From contig CALNZV010000006.1 of assembly GCA_942491115.1 (NCBI GenBank), positions 248,001 to 312,000 on the forward strand: a stretch of DNA of 64,000 nucleotides. Direction: 5' to 3'. The position numbers and the translations under genes were made by a program. The DNA is from CALNZV01 sp942491115 (GTDB lineage Bacteria; Desulfobacterota; Desulfobacteria; Desulfobacterales; UBA5852). Shown piece by piece: positions 1-7,788 of the stretch (within the stretch, counting starts at the first letter, position 1; the number at the start of each line of letters is the position of its first letter). The notes under the pieces were generated by a model, which was not told the DNA's origin, did not search any database, and saw nothing but the letters and a program-made list of their open reading frames with translations.

Positions 1-174
1 TTCGGCCGCTTGGATGCCGGCACCCTGGGCCATGGTCTGGGCATCGCCATTTTGGATATAGCGGGTCGCCTGGGACTCCTCATCAAGGATGAGGAATCCG
101 GCTGCACGGCCGAAACGGGGATCCACTCGATCGTCGAGGGATGGCCCTTCGCTCGAGACTGCTATGGTCGTCAT
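1..174 (-). CDS. NifX/NifB-type Fe-Mo cofactor-binding family protein (C-terminus cut by window edge)
   Basis: Fifty-eight codons read leftward off the window edge. The N-terminus has the pattern of the dinitrogenase iron-molybdenum cofactor biosynthesis family: a short beta strand (TTIAVSSEG), then DDRVDPRFGRA, then QGAGIQAAE. The VDPRFGR and GAG signatures are typical of the small NifX-like proteins common in Desulfobacterota, often outside nif clusters, where they are thought to carry Fe-S or Fe-Mo clusters. A strong AGGAGG lies just upstream of the ATG at 174 and fixes the start. A promoter-like TTGACA element lies further upstream (303-331). No nitrogenase gene is visible here, so a role in nitrogen fixation is not implied. 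Confidence 0.8.
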   Translation of the reverse strand, partial: MTTIAVSSEGPSLDDRVDPRFGRAAGFLILDEESQATRYIQNGDAQTMAQGAGIQAAE

Positions 175-558
175 CTATTGCCTCCTGTGTTGCCTGTGGA
201 TGTTCTGTTTCCGGTCCTCCCAACCGGCAGTCGGCCATGAGGGCGGCACGATCGGCTGAAGGACGATTCCAAGGACCAAATAATGAGCATATGCGCAAAT
301 AGAAACTAACCCCACCGACGGGTCGTGTCAAGAGGAATTTCGAGATTTTGCTCATTAATTATTTCAGGAGGCACTCAGGGACTGAGGGCGCTTCAGGAAG
401 ATCGCCATGGTATGGCGGGAGGCGCTTCGGGTAGAATCGACGGGAAGGCACCCTTGCCGCAGGATGTCCAGCCAGGGACTCTATCAGGCTGGAAGGGGTG
501 AGGAATGAAAGACCGGTCTGCAAGAGCTCCGCAGGCCGGGCAGTGGGCTGGCCGCCCC
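175..558. other. Intergenic region between the NifX-like gene and the DUF2237 gene
   Basis: No convincing gene is seen; the ORFs across it are arginine/proline-rich shadows without Shine-Dalgarno sites. It holds the promoter at 303-331. AAATAATGAGCA (278-289) and TGCTCAT...TATTT (349-364) form an imperfect inverted repeat that brackets this promoter. The repeat could be an operator; there is no direct evidence. Confidence 0.5.
303..331 (-). promoter_or_regulatory. Sigma-70-like promoter for the NifX-like gene
   Basis: On the minus strand a perfect TTGACA (326-331) is followed by 17 bases and TAGTTT (303-308, part of TTAGTTTCT). It points toward the NifX-like start at 174, leaving a leader of about 120 bases. 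The same TTAGTTTCT string follows a TTGACA at 59593, so this may be a good -10 region in this organism. Inferred from sequence only. Confidence 0.5.
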
Positions 559-924
559 CTAGTCGCGCCGATGGGCTTCGAGATCGGAAAGGTCAATCAC
601 GTCCAAAACCGATTCGTGGGTCGCTTCGAGAATCACGGGTGGGGCGACTCCGGCCTCAAGGGCCTCTTTCCATCTGCCGGCACAAAGGCACCAGCGATCG
701 CCCGGTTTGAGACCCGGAAATCCGTATGGAGGGGCTGGAGTGCTGAGGTCGTTGCCGAGGGCGCGGGTGTGGATCAGGAAGGCATCGGTCACTTCGGCAC
801 AAACGCCGTGCCGGCCCAAATCCTGGGAGTCGGTTCGACAATCACCGGTTCGGTAGAATCCGGTTTTTGGAGACAGGCTGCATGGTGTCAGTGGGGTTCC
901 ATATACATTGTGTTGCCGGGTCAT
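559..924 (-). CDS. DUF2237 family protein
   Basis: A 121-residue protein with the pattern of the DUF2237 family (small, cysteine-containing, unknown function): TGFYR near residue 21, QDLGRHGVCA, GNDLST, GFPGLKPGDRWCLCA, and a final segment PPVILEATHESVLD. Length matches the family, which is found in cyanobacteria, proteobacteria and others. It is the last gene of a minus-strand operon, 57 bases after the MFS gene. No catalytic activity is established; the conserved WCLC suggests metal or redox chemistry, but that is inference. Confidence 0.85.
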   Translation of the reverse strand: MTRQHNVYGTPLTPCSLSPKTGFYRTGDCRTDSQDLGRHGVCAEVTDAFLIHTRALGNDLSTPAPPYGFPGLKPGDRWCLCAGRWKEALEAGVAPPVILEATHESVLDVIDLSDLEAHRRD

Positions 925-981
925 CGTATCACCTCCTTATTACGGTTGAACAGTCCTCTGATTCTATAGTTATAAGACCGG

Positions 982-2349
982 CTAGGACCGACGGAAACCA
1001 CCGGTCCCTCCATGGGGCATCACCCGTTGGGACGGGAGGCGGGCTGCCGGCGCCGAAGACAAGGGGGAAAGCCCTAATGCCAGAAGGCCGCCGGTTAGGG
1101 CTGCCAATCCCATGATCACTAGCACCCAGTCGATGCCGGCTATGGCTGCGACCCAACCGAAGACGCCGAAACACAGGGCAATGAGGCCCATGAGACTGTT
1201 TGAAAAGGCCACGTAGGTAGGCCGCTCGTCCGGGTCTGCGGTATCGACGAGATAGGTTTTCCGACCGAGGAGAACCCCTGATTCCGCAACCCCCAAAAGA
1301 AGGATGGCCGATCCGAAGAGATAGGGGTTGGGGGCGAAGTGGGCGATGGCTATGGCCATGGCAGCGGCGCCCGCCGCCATCAATCCTCCCATCGTCATCA
1401 CTCGGTCGCTGGCCGTGTCGGCGAAACGCCCCCAAAACGGGGCACTGATTGTTTGGGACAGGCCGGCGACGACCACCAGCAGTCCCAGCATCTGTGATTG
1501 GTCGCCAAATAACTGGTGGGCGTAGAGGACGTAGAACGGAAGCCCCATTTCAACCGTCAGCAGAAGCCCCCTGACCACGATAAACCGCCTGAACCACTGA
1601 CGGGATTTCATCAACTGAAAGCCGAAGCGCGTTTCCTTAAGGGGATTCCTTCCCCCTGCAGTGGCTCCCGGCTGCTCCCGGATGGCTGCGAACGCTATAG
1701 CTGCCAGGGCCCACAGTGCCATGGAAATTCCGATCAATATAATCGCTGCCGCAAGATCGCTGCGGTTCCCCTTTAACTGGCCGATCAGAAGGCCCGCCCC
1801 AAGGGTGAGGAGGCCGCCGATCGCTCCTCTTGCGGCCAGAACCTTGCCGCGCCGGCCCTTGGGCAATGTCTTACCCACCACGTCCTGGAAGGATATGGAG
1901 CCGACTCCTCTGGACATGCTGTAGGGAACAGAAAGCAATAGAATGACGACCACGGCGGCTTCCGGCTTCAACAACCACACCGCACCAATCATGGATCCCA
2001 GTGCCAGGATTTGAACGAGGGCGGAGGCGACCCAAAACCACTTGCGTATGGGAAACTGCCTCAACTGGCCGGAGATTGCCAATTGAGGGACCAGGGCTCC
2101 GGCCTGTCGTATGGGAGCCAGAAGACCGATCAGGGCCGGCGTGGCACCCAGGGCGGACATCACCCAGGGAAGAATCAATTTGGCGCTGCACAATTGTTCG
2201 GCTAGCTTCCCTGCAGCTCCGTTTAGAACGTTCAAGCGGGCATTGACGGGGTAGGCGGTGCAGCTGGACTCAGGTATATCCTTGCAGATCCTGTCCAGGT
2301 GATCGTCTCTGGCGATAACCGCACGGGTTGTCTCTGATGACCGCTGCAT
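982..2349 (-). CDS. MFS transporter
   Basis: A 455-residue polytopic membrane protein with about twelve hydrophobic segments from residue 60 on, in two halves joined by a charged loop (near PLKETRFGFQL). The GRFADTASDR stretch resembles the MFS cytoplasmic loop signature. The first 55 residues are hydrophilic, so the real start may be internal. It lies 30 bases downstream of the MerR-type regulator and upstream of the DUF2237 gene, so it is probably co-transcribed and may be a target of that regulator. Substrate unknown. Confidence 0.8.
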   Translation of the reverse strand: MQRSSETTRAVIARDDHLDRICKDIPESSCTAYPVNARLNVLNGAAGKLAEQLCSAKLILPWVMSALGATPALIGLLAPIRQAGALVPQLAISGQLRQFPIRKWFWVASALVQILALGSMIGAVWLLKPEAAVVVILLLSVPYSMSRGVGSISFQDVVGKTLPKGRRGKVLAARGAIGGLLTLGAGLLIGQLKGNRSDLAAAIILIGISMALWALAAIAFAAIREQPGATAGGRNPLKETRFGFQLMKSRQWFRRFIVVRGLLLTVEMGLPFYVLYAHQLFGDQSQMLGLLVVVAGLSQTISAPFWGRFADTASDRVMTMGGLMAAGAAAMAIAIAHFAPNPYLFGSAILLLGVAESGVLLGRKTYLVDTADPDERPTYVAFSNSLMGLIALCFGVFGWVAAIAGIDWVLVIMGLAALTGGLLALGLSPLSSAPAARLPSQRVMPHGGTGGFRRS

Positions 2350-2379
2350 GAGGCGAGAACTCCTTCTCGACGACCATGG

Positions 2380-3303
2380 TCAGTTGACTGCCGCCCCCTC
2401 AAGGGCCGACTTGAACATCGAGAGGGTATCGACGTGCATCGCTCCGATATCATCTATGGTGGTCCGGACGGTGTCCGAAGCCCGTCCTCCCACCAGAAGC
2501 CGAACGGAAGGGTCCAATGCAAGATGAAGGCGCTTTAGTTCTCGACCCAGTTGAACCGGCTCGGCACCGAAAGTGATGCTTAACGCCACCACCCGTGCCC
2601 CGACCTGGCGCGCGGCAGCGGAAATCTCTTCTGCGGGTAAATTCGGGCCGAAAAAATGGGGGTGCCAGCCGATATCGGCAGCAAACACCGCTGCCACCAA
2701 AGCCCCTAACGTACACCACTGTCTTGAGGGCGTGGCGATGACGACGGCAGGGCGGTTCCCGTTGGCGCCGGAACCCCTGAGCAAGTCCCATAAAAAGGAA
2801 TGAACCAACGTTGATGCCATGTGCTCGTTCAGTATCCTGAGACTTCCTTCCGACCAGCGATCACCGATCCGGGTCATCAGCGGAGCGATGACGTTTTCCA
2901 GCAAACGTAATCGCGACAGCTCCGTTGCAGCGTTATTCAACGCCCGTTCGAGACGATCCATGTCGAGGGATTCGACGGCATCGATGCACACGGACACATG
3001 ATCTTCTGCAGCACCCGAGTCGGTTGGTGCCAGGCCGAGGTGGTTGCCCTCGGGCAATATGTTTGCAAGCCGGTGAAGGGTAGTCCGTTCCATCCGCGCC
3101 AGCTGGGCGATGCGGTGACCCGACTCCACGGCTTTCTGAAGGGCGTTGAGTAGGCGGATGTCGTCGTCGGAGTACAGCCGCCGGTTGCTTCCGGAGCGAT
3201 CGGGCTTGACCACACCGTAGCGTCTCTCCCATGCTCTGATCAAGTGGGGGGAGAGACCGGTGACCTTCGACACGTAGCCGATGGGATGAAGTTTAGGATC
3301 CAT
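2380..3303 (-). CDS. MerR-family regulator with cobalamin-binding-type domain (CarH/LitR-like)
   Basis: Start set at ATG 3303 (an ATG at 3309 is also possible); an AAGGAAAGG lies just upstream. Residues 8-75 form a MerR winged helix (IGYVSKVTGLSPHLIRAWERRYG). Residues 100-175 form a helical bundle carrying W150...E160-H161, which is the Wx9EH motif of CarH-type adenosylcobalamin photoreceptors. Residues 185-300 form a Rossmann-like B12-binding fold (FFGPNLPAEEI). The usual ExHxxG lower-ligand motif is QWCTLG (195-200), so the cobalt-ligating His is Cys197, and the residue after W150 is Ser, not His. Canonical B12 binding is therefore doubtful. It sits inside an operon downstream of a TPR gene and near fasciclin and amine oxidase genes, which are frequent companions of light-responsive LitR/CarH regulators. 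Confidence 0.88.
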   Translation of the reverse strand: MDPKLHPIGYVSKVTGLSPHLIRAWERRYGVVKPDRSGSNRRLYSDDDIRLLNALQKAVESGHRIAQLARMERTTLHRLANILPEGNHLGLAPTDSGAAEDHVSVCIDAVESLDMDRLERALNNAATELSRLRLLENVIAPLMTRIGDRWSEGSLRILNEHMASTLVHSFLWDLLRGSGANGNRPAVVIATPSRQWCTLGALVAAVFAADIGWHPHFFGPNLPAEEISAAARQVGARVVALSITFGAEPVQLGRELKRLHLALDPSVRLLVGGRASDTVRTTIDDIGAMHVDTLSMFKSALEGAAVN

Positions 3304-3347
3304 TGACATCCCTTTCCTTAGCGATAGAGTGAGACGATTCGTGTCCT

Positions 3348-3506
3348 CTATTCCATGATCTCGGCCAGCGCGATCGCGCAAGTCTCCATGGCATCGTCCG
3401 GTCCATCGAGGTTGACCACATGCTGGTCGAAATCCACGTCGACCAGACGGCACCCATGGCGTTCGACGGTGTTTTTAACCAGATTCAAAAATACTGAATC
3501 ATCCAT
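3348..3506 (-). CDS. Small conserved-looking protein (52 aa)
   Basis: An ATG at 3506 with AGGAAGG 9 bases upstream opens a 52-codon frame ending in TAG at 3348. The product is acidic (begins MDDSVFLNLVK, ends ALAEIME) with an alternating pattern compatible with an alpha/beta mini-domain. It lies 13 bases after the TPR gene and 44 before the MerR gene, the spacing expected inside an operon. Function unknown. The strong ribosome site and gene-like codon use are the main support. Confidence 0.6.
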   Translation of the reverse strand: MDDSVFLNLVKNTVERHGCRLVDVDFDQHVVNLDGPDDAMETCAIALAEIME

Positions 3507-3519
3507 AGCGACCGCCTTC

Positions 3520-4032
3520 CTACCGATTCAACTCGGTTTCGAGAATGGATTCTACGCGCATCTGCTGGGAGCGCCAGAGGTTGTTTTCATTGGCAAAGGA
3601 TTCGATGTTCTGGTTGGTGAGATGGGTTACCATCCGGATGTCGGCCTCGGCGTCGTCGGTACGACCCATTTTGGTCAGTAGGGTGGCGCGACTGTAGTAA
3701 GCGGCGCCGTATTCAGGTGATTTCTCGATGGCCCTGCCGAAATCCTGAAGCGCGTTGTCGGCGTCGCCTTCAGCCTCCCAGGCCAATCCTCTCAAATGAT
3801 AGGCCCTGGCGTAATCGGGATCGACTTCCAGTGTTCTGTTGAAATCGGAAATGGCTTGCTTCGGGTTTCCCGTCTTGAGGTGGGCAGCCCCTCTCGCAGC
3901 CAAGGCCAGCCGATGGGTGGTGTCGTTATCGATTACTGCCGTCAGCAGATTGATACTCTCGGTGTAGTCTTCACCAGCAAACGCTGCCATTCCCTCCTGA
4001 AAAGTTTCCGTTGTATTTCCTATAGTCGTCAT
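3520..4032 (-). CDS. TPR-repeat protein
   Basis: A 170-residue protein with three to four tetratricopeptide repeats between residues 12 and 135 (LALAARGAAHLKTGNPKQAI, ARAYHLRGLAWEAEGD, AAYYSRATLLTKMGRTDDA). The start at 4032 is preceded by GGAGGT; an upstream ATG at 4101 lacks a ribosome site. There is no signal peptide, so it is likely a cytosolic scaffold. It is the first gene of the operon that continues through the 52-aa protein, the MerR regulator, the MFS permease and the DUF2237 protein. The upstream region shared with the divergent fasciclin gene carries possible operator repeats. Confidence 0.82.
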   Translation of the reverse strand: MTTIGNTTETFQEGMAAFAGEDYTESINLLTAVIDNDTTHRLALAARGAAHLKTGNPKQAISDFNRTLEVDPDYARAYHLRGLAWEAEGDADNALQDFGRAIEKSPEYGAAYYSRATLLTKMGRTDDAEADIRMVTHLTNQNIESFANENNLWRSQQMRVESILETELNR

Positions 4033-4095
4033 GTTGACCTCCGAATGTTTGTTGTTTTTTCTTGACTTCGTCCGAATGTGTCGAATTGTTGTACA

Positions 4096-4136
4096 AGACA
4101 ATCTTAGACAATCAATAAGTTTGTCAATGATATAAT
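4096..4136. promoter_or_regulatory. Divergent promoter region with direct repeats (possible operator of the MerR-type regulator)
   Basis: AGACAATC occurs at 4096-4103 and again at 4106-4113, a direct repeat with exact 10-base (one helical turn) period. On the minus strand TTGACA (4122-4127) precedes TAAGAT (4101-4106) with a short 15-base spacer. On the plus strand a perfect TATAAT lies at 4131-4136. The repeats therefore overlap both promoters between the TPR operon and the fasciclin gene. Control by the cobalamin-domain MerR protein encoded downstream is inference. Confidence 0.4.
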
Positions 4137-4312
4137 TATCTTTCTAGAACAGAATAAAGTGATTCTCAATCTGCAATTAATGCTGAGGCGGTATTGACCG
4201 CCACTCCTGATCGATATACCCCAACAGCCGTGAGCATCTCTCTGTTTGGGGTCAACATCATCAATCCGCAACGGTGGCGCTCATTCACCGCTGCGTAACA
4301 CGGAGGTTAATT

Positions 4313-4822
4313 ATGAAAGCGTATGCCATTATCATAGGTGTGCTGACAATCCTACTGCCAGTTACCGTTATCGGCGGAAGCTACAGCAAGACAGCAAGCA
4401 CCATGGCGTCCGGCTCAATGGACGTCGTGGACATGGCTGCCCATACCGGACAGTTCAATACTCTTGTCGCTGCGATTCAGGCCGCGGACCTCGAAGAGGT
4501 CTTAAGGGGTGAGGGACCTTTTACGGTATTGGCACCCACCGACGATGCCTTTGCAAAATTACCTGCCGGCACGGTGGAGGATCTTTTAAAGCCGGAAAAC
4601 AAAGAAAAGCTCCAGGCCATTCTGACCTATCATGTAATTCCGGGGCGGGTTTATGCCAAGGATGTGATGGCAATGCAGTCCGGCAAAACGGTCAACGGTG
4701 AAGAGGTTAGCTTCAAGACCGAGGGCGGAAGTGTCTATGCCGACGACGCCATGGTCACACAGACGGATATCGAGGCATCCAATGGTGTCATCCATGTCAT
4801 CGACACCGTCATGATGCCCTAG
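4313..4822 (+). CDS. Secreted fasciclin (FAS1) domain protein
   Basis: A 169-residue protein: signal peptide at residues 1-22, linker, then a single FAS1 domain. FAS1 hallmarks are visible: FNTLVAAIQAADL, the H1 box FTVLAPTDDAFAKLP, the YHVIPG motif, and the closing H2 box NGVIHVIDTVMMP. CGGAGG 8 bases before the ATG fixes the start; the in-frame codons upstream lack a site. Bacterial FAS1 proteins are exported adhesion or matrix proteins. The gene is divergent from the TPR/MerR operon and followed by a strong stem-loop (4841-4870). A link to the LitR/CarH-type regulator is inference from known neighbourhoods. Confidence 0.9.
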   Translation: MKAYAIIIGVLTILLPVTVIGGSYSKTASTMASGSMDVVDMAAHTGQFNTLVAAIQAADLEEVLRGEGPFTVLAPTDDAFAKLPAGTVEDLLKPENKEKLQAILTYHVIPGRVYAKDVMAMQSGKTVNGEEVSFKTEGGSVYADDAMVTQTDIEASNGVIHVIDTVMMP

Positions 4823-4840
4823 TAGTTGGCTCTAAACAAG

Positions 4841-4870
4841 CCGCGGCCGGGGCATTAGCCCCAGCCGCGG
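4841..4870 (+). terminator. Stem-loop terminator after the fasciclin gene
   Basis: The two arms, CCGCGGC and GGGGC on the left and GCCCC and GCCGCGG on the right, enclose an ATTA loop, with a single C/A mismatch inside. It begins 18 bases after the fasciclin stop. There is no long T-tract (TGGAATATTT follows), so termination may be partial or the stem may mainly protect the 3' end. Confidence 0.55.
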
Positions 4871-4951
4871 TGGAATATTTGGCCGCTTTATACCTGCCGG
4901 ACCCAGCTATAGCAGCGGCTTCTGCTCCCTGGTGTTGCCACCCAGTGAGAG

Positions 4952-6298
4952 TCAATCGGTTTCAGGGAAATACCGGAGCCGGTCGATAAGGGCCATCCAA
5001 TTGGTTTCTCTTCCGAAAGCCGTTTGCCTGTACTGATCGCGGTGGGCATCTAAGACATTGTTCGGGATGCGGTGATCCGGAAAATAAATCGATATACCGC
5101 CGGATAACCCATGGTCACTGTGGCGGCCATAGACGGTCAATTCCTGCTTTAGAATCGTCAACGCGGACCGGGCCGCCGCTGTGACGGTCCAATGAAGGTC
5201 AAGGTCAACCACCTCTTCCAACAGGGCCTCCAAGTCAACATATTCGAGATTCATGAAACTCCGGTATCCCTGAATTCTATCGGCGGACGATCGAAGCCTG
5301 GAAACGGCCGCTCCATCCAGACTCTCACCGCTGTCAAGGCCGCTAACGATAGCACTGGACAATTTTTCCAATGCCTCGACCATAGGGTCATAGTGGGCGC
5401 AATCGACGGCCGTCAACACACCGGGATAACGAACCCGACGGGCGCTGCCATCGGTGTCGGTGATTATCACCCCCCTACGGTACTGGTCGACGTAGTCTTC
5501 GACGACGGCACTTGCCGCTGTGGGCATGTCGATCCACGGGAAATTGTCGATCAGGTCGACCAGTTTCTCGAGACGGACGCCCCTGATTTGAAACCGGCCC
5601 GGAGGCGAGTCAACGAGATGAATCACACCCGGGCTGGCGATTAGGTATCGGGTGACGTCTTTAAAGGCGTATCCCACCTCAACCATGTTCGTCAGGCAGG
5701 AAAAGAAAACCATGAGGTCCAGTTTTTCCCCACCCATTCCGGAGTGGACGCTTTGGCTGAAGGCCTCGATGGTCATGGCACTCCGGCTGGTGTCGTCCGG
5801 ACAAATGGAACCTGGCCGGCCGGCTATGCGGGTGTTCAACTGTCGATAGTCGATGATGCCGCGCCCATGGGTAAAGGTGGCGAACAGGTAGCGTTTTGCA
5901 GGGAAACGGGTGCGGGCATAGCGAACAAAGCCCTCGAGGGTTTCCGGGTCGGCCATGTCCATTTCTTCAGGCCCCTCAAGGCAGACGGATGACAGGGTTC
6001 CGATCCGGTCATCAGCGGTGATATACAGCATGCGGGTTTTCGCCCAATCGGGGGTGCGCTTGCCGATAGCGTCGGGATGGGTGTCAACCATGACGATGAG
6101 GTTGAGATCGGGGGATGAGCCAACGGTTTCCAGCATATCCACGGCGTGTAGGACTTCCCTGCCAAGGTCGTTGTCGCCGTTCATGTAACACATGACGGTC
6201 CAGGTTTTGGGGTCTGAAATGGGCCCTGAAGCAGAGGTTTCCGTTACGGCGGAAAGCACTACGGCAAGAATGGATACCTGTATGATGCGCTTGAGCAT
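4952..6298 (-). CDS. Secreted clostripain-family (C11) cysteine peptidase
   Basis: A 448-residue protein with a signal peptide (residues 1-23) followed by a C11 peptidase domain. The opening strand WTVMCYMNGDNDL (33-45), the His box FTHGRG (His144) and the Cys box MVFFSCLTNMVEV (Cys201) match the catalytic dyad of the clostripain/gingipain clan CD. Members cleave after basic residues and often self-process. The ORF is full length and alone on its strand; the ribosome site is weak (GGGGCG). A periplasmic or extracellular location is predicted. The substrate is unknown, and no processing partner is visible next to it. Confidence 0.85.
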   Translation of the reverse strand: MLKRIIQVSILAVVLSAVTETSASGPISDPKTWTVMCYMNGDNDLGREVLHAVDMLETVGSSPDLNLIVMVDTHPDAIGKRTPDWAKTRMLYITADDRIGTLSSVCLEGPEEMDMADPETLEGFVRYARTRFPAKRYLFATFTHGRGIIDYRQLNTRIAGRPGSICPDDTSRSAMTIEAFSQSVHSGMGGEKLDLMVFFSCLTNMVEVGYAFKDVTRYLIASPGVIHLVDSPPGRFQIRGVRLEKLVDLIDNFPWIDMPTAASAVVEDYVDQYRRGVIITDTDGSARRVRYPGVLTAVDCAHYDPMVEALEKLSSAIVSGLDSGESLDGAAVSRLRSSADRIQGYRSFMNLEYVDLEALLEEVVDLDLHWTVTAAARSALTILKQELTVYGRHSDHGLSGGISIYFPDHRIPNNVLDAHRDQYRQTAFGRETNWMALIDRLRYFPETD

Positions 6299-6510
6299 CG
6301 ATCGCCCCGGGAGAGAAGTGCCAATGAATATAGATTGACAATGATATGGATATGATCGGCCGTTTTTGGCGAGAGGTTTAATGGGTATGATTCACCCCAA
6401 TTTGGGGGAGGTAAAATGCGAATGACGATCATTCGGTTTGACCGGTGGTGGTAATGGCCTGCCGTCAGCACCTCATTTATCGATGGACCGGGCGCTAATG
6501 GGGAGGATCC

Positions 6511-7788
6511 ATGGGCCTTGACGCCGACGTTATCGTGGTGGGTGGGGGAATTGCCGGGCTTTCCTGCGCTCGAACCCTTTGTGGTGCCGGGCTATCGGTT
6601 CGGATTCTGGAGGCATCGGAGTGGATCGGGGGAAGGATCCGGTCTGATCGGATGGACGGCTTTATCCTGGATCGGGGCTTTCAGGTGCTTCAATCGGCAT
6701 ACCCCGAGGCTCGTCGGCAACTTGACTACTCGTCGTTGAACCTCATGCCCTTTGAGCCCGGAGCCATCTTCAGAATCGGGGAGCGGTTCCACACGGTGTC
6801 CCATCCCTTACGTCGTCCTCTGGATTTTTGGTCCACCCTGGCTGCACCCGTGGGTACCCTCGAAGACAAGCTCCGTTTAGTGGCGCTGGCTGCCGGTATT
6901 CGGAGGGCCCCCCTGTCGGATCTGTTTGAAGCTCCCGATGTAAATGTTAAAGAAAAACTTAAAAATCAAGGATATTCATCAATATTTATAAAGCGATTCA
7001 TTAATCCATTTCTTTCCAGTATTACCCTTGATTCCCGCGCGGAGGTTTCATGGCGGTTCTTTCTGTTCGTTCTGGCCATGTTTTCCACCGGGGATGTGGC
7101 ACTGCCCGCCGATGGAATGGGGGAAATCCCCCGGATATTGGCGGCAGGGCTTCCCGCGTCCTGGATTCAAACCCGCTCTGCGGTAAGGGCGGTTTCGCCC
7201 GGAAGGGCCACGCTGTCCGACGGCCGGCATTGGACCGGCCGGGCCGTCGTGGTCGCCACGGATGAGAGCGCTCATTTCCGGTTGTTCCACACGGGGGGCG
7301 CCCGGCGGTGTATGCCGGCCACCTGCGTCTATTACTCGGTTAGCCGCCCCCCATTTCACCGACCGTTTCTGGTGCTGAACGCCGATGAAGACGGACCCAT
7401 AGCAAGCGTCGTAGTGCCCAGCTTGGCGGCGCCAAACTATTCGCCCCCGGGAGCGCATTTGGTGGCGGTTACCGCGCTGAGCAAAACCCAGCCCCTTTGG
7501 CCGGAACTGGCGGCCGCCATGGAAAGGCAGCTCAGGAGATGGTATGGCGAGCAGGTGAGGGAATGGCGGCAACTGGCGGCCTATTTCATTCCCCATGGAC
7601 TGCCGGCTGTAGCCCCTCCGCTGCCATCCCCTTATCGACAGCCGGTCCGGATGGAAAAAGGGCTTTTCCATTGCGGTGAAACAATGGGGGTGCCATCCAT
7701 CCAGTGGGCGCTCTATTCAGGACGGCGGGCGGCGGAGGCCGTTATCGCCGAACTAAAAGGAACGTCGGACGGATCGGTCAATGCTTGA
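6511..7788 (+). CDS. FAD-dependent amine oxidase / phytoene-desaturase-like protein
   Basis: A 425-residue flavoprotein. The N-terminal dinucleotide-binding motif is VVGGGIAGLSCA (residues 10-21), followed by the acidic ribose-binding turn (ILEAS) and the GGR(I)RS motif of the flavin amine oxidase superfamily. The C-terminal FAD contact is GLFHCGETMGVPSIQWALYSGRRAA. GGGGAGG precedes the ATG. The superfamily includes carotenoid desaturases, protoporphyrinogen oxidases and monoamine oxidases, and the substrate cannot be read here. Similar genes accompany LitR/CarH regulators and FAS1 proteins in other bacteria. Its 3' end overlaps the convergent DinB-like gene by 11 bases. The AT-rich stretch near 6945-7015 is unusual but in frame. 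Confidence 0.85.
   Translation: MGLDADVIVVGGGIAGLSCARTLCGAGLSVRILEASEWIGGRIRSDRMDGFILDRGFQVLQSAYPEARRQLDYSSLNLMPFEPGAIFRIGERFHTVSHPLRRPLDFWSTLAAPVGTLEDKLRLVALAAGIRRAPLSDLFEAPDVNVKEKLKNQGYSSIFIKRFINPFLSSITLDSRAEVSWRFFLFVLAMFSTGDVALPADGMGEIPRILAAGLPASWIQTRSAVRAVSPGRATLSDGRHWTGRAVVVATDESAHFRLFHTGGARRCMPATCVYYSVSRPPFHRPFLVLNADEDGPIASVVVPSLAAPNYSPPGAHLVAVTALSKTQPLWPELAAAMERQLRRWYGEQVREWRQLAAYFIPHGLPAVAPPLPSPYRQPVRMEKGLFHCGETMGVPSIQWALYSGRRAAEAVIAELKGTSDGSVNA

Noticed and set aside
929..1435. 168-aa frame opposite to and overlapping the MFS gene
   Set aside because: Arginine/glycine-rich composition of a shadow frame inside a real transporter gene.
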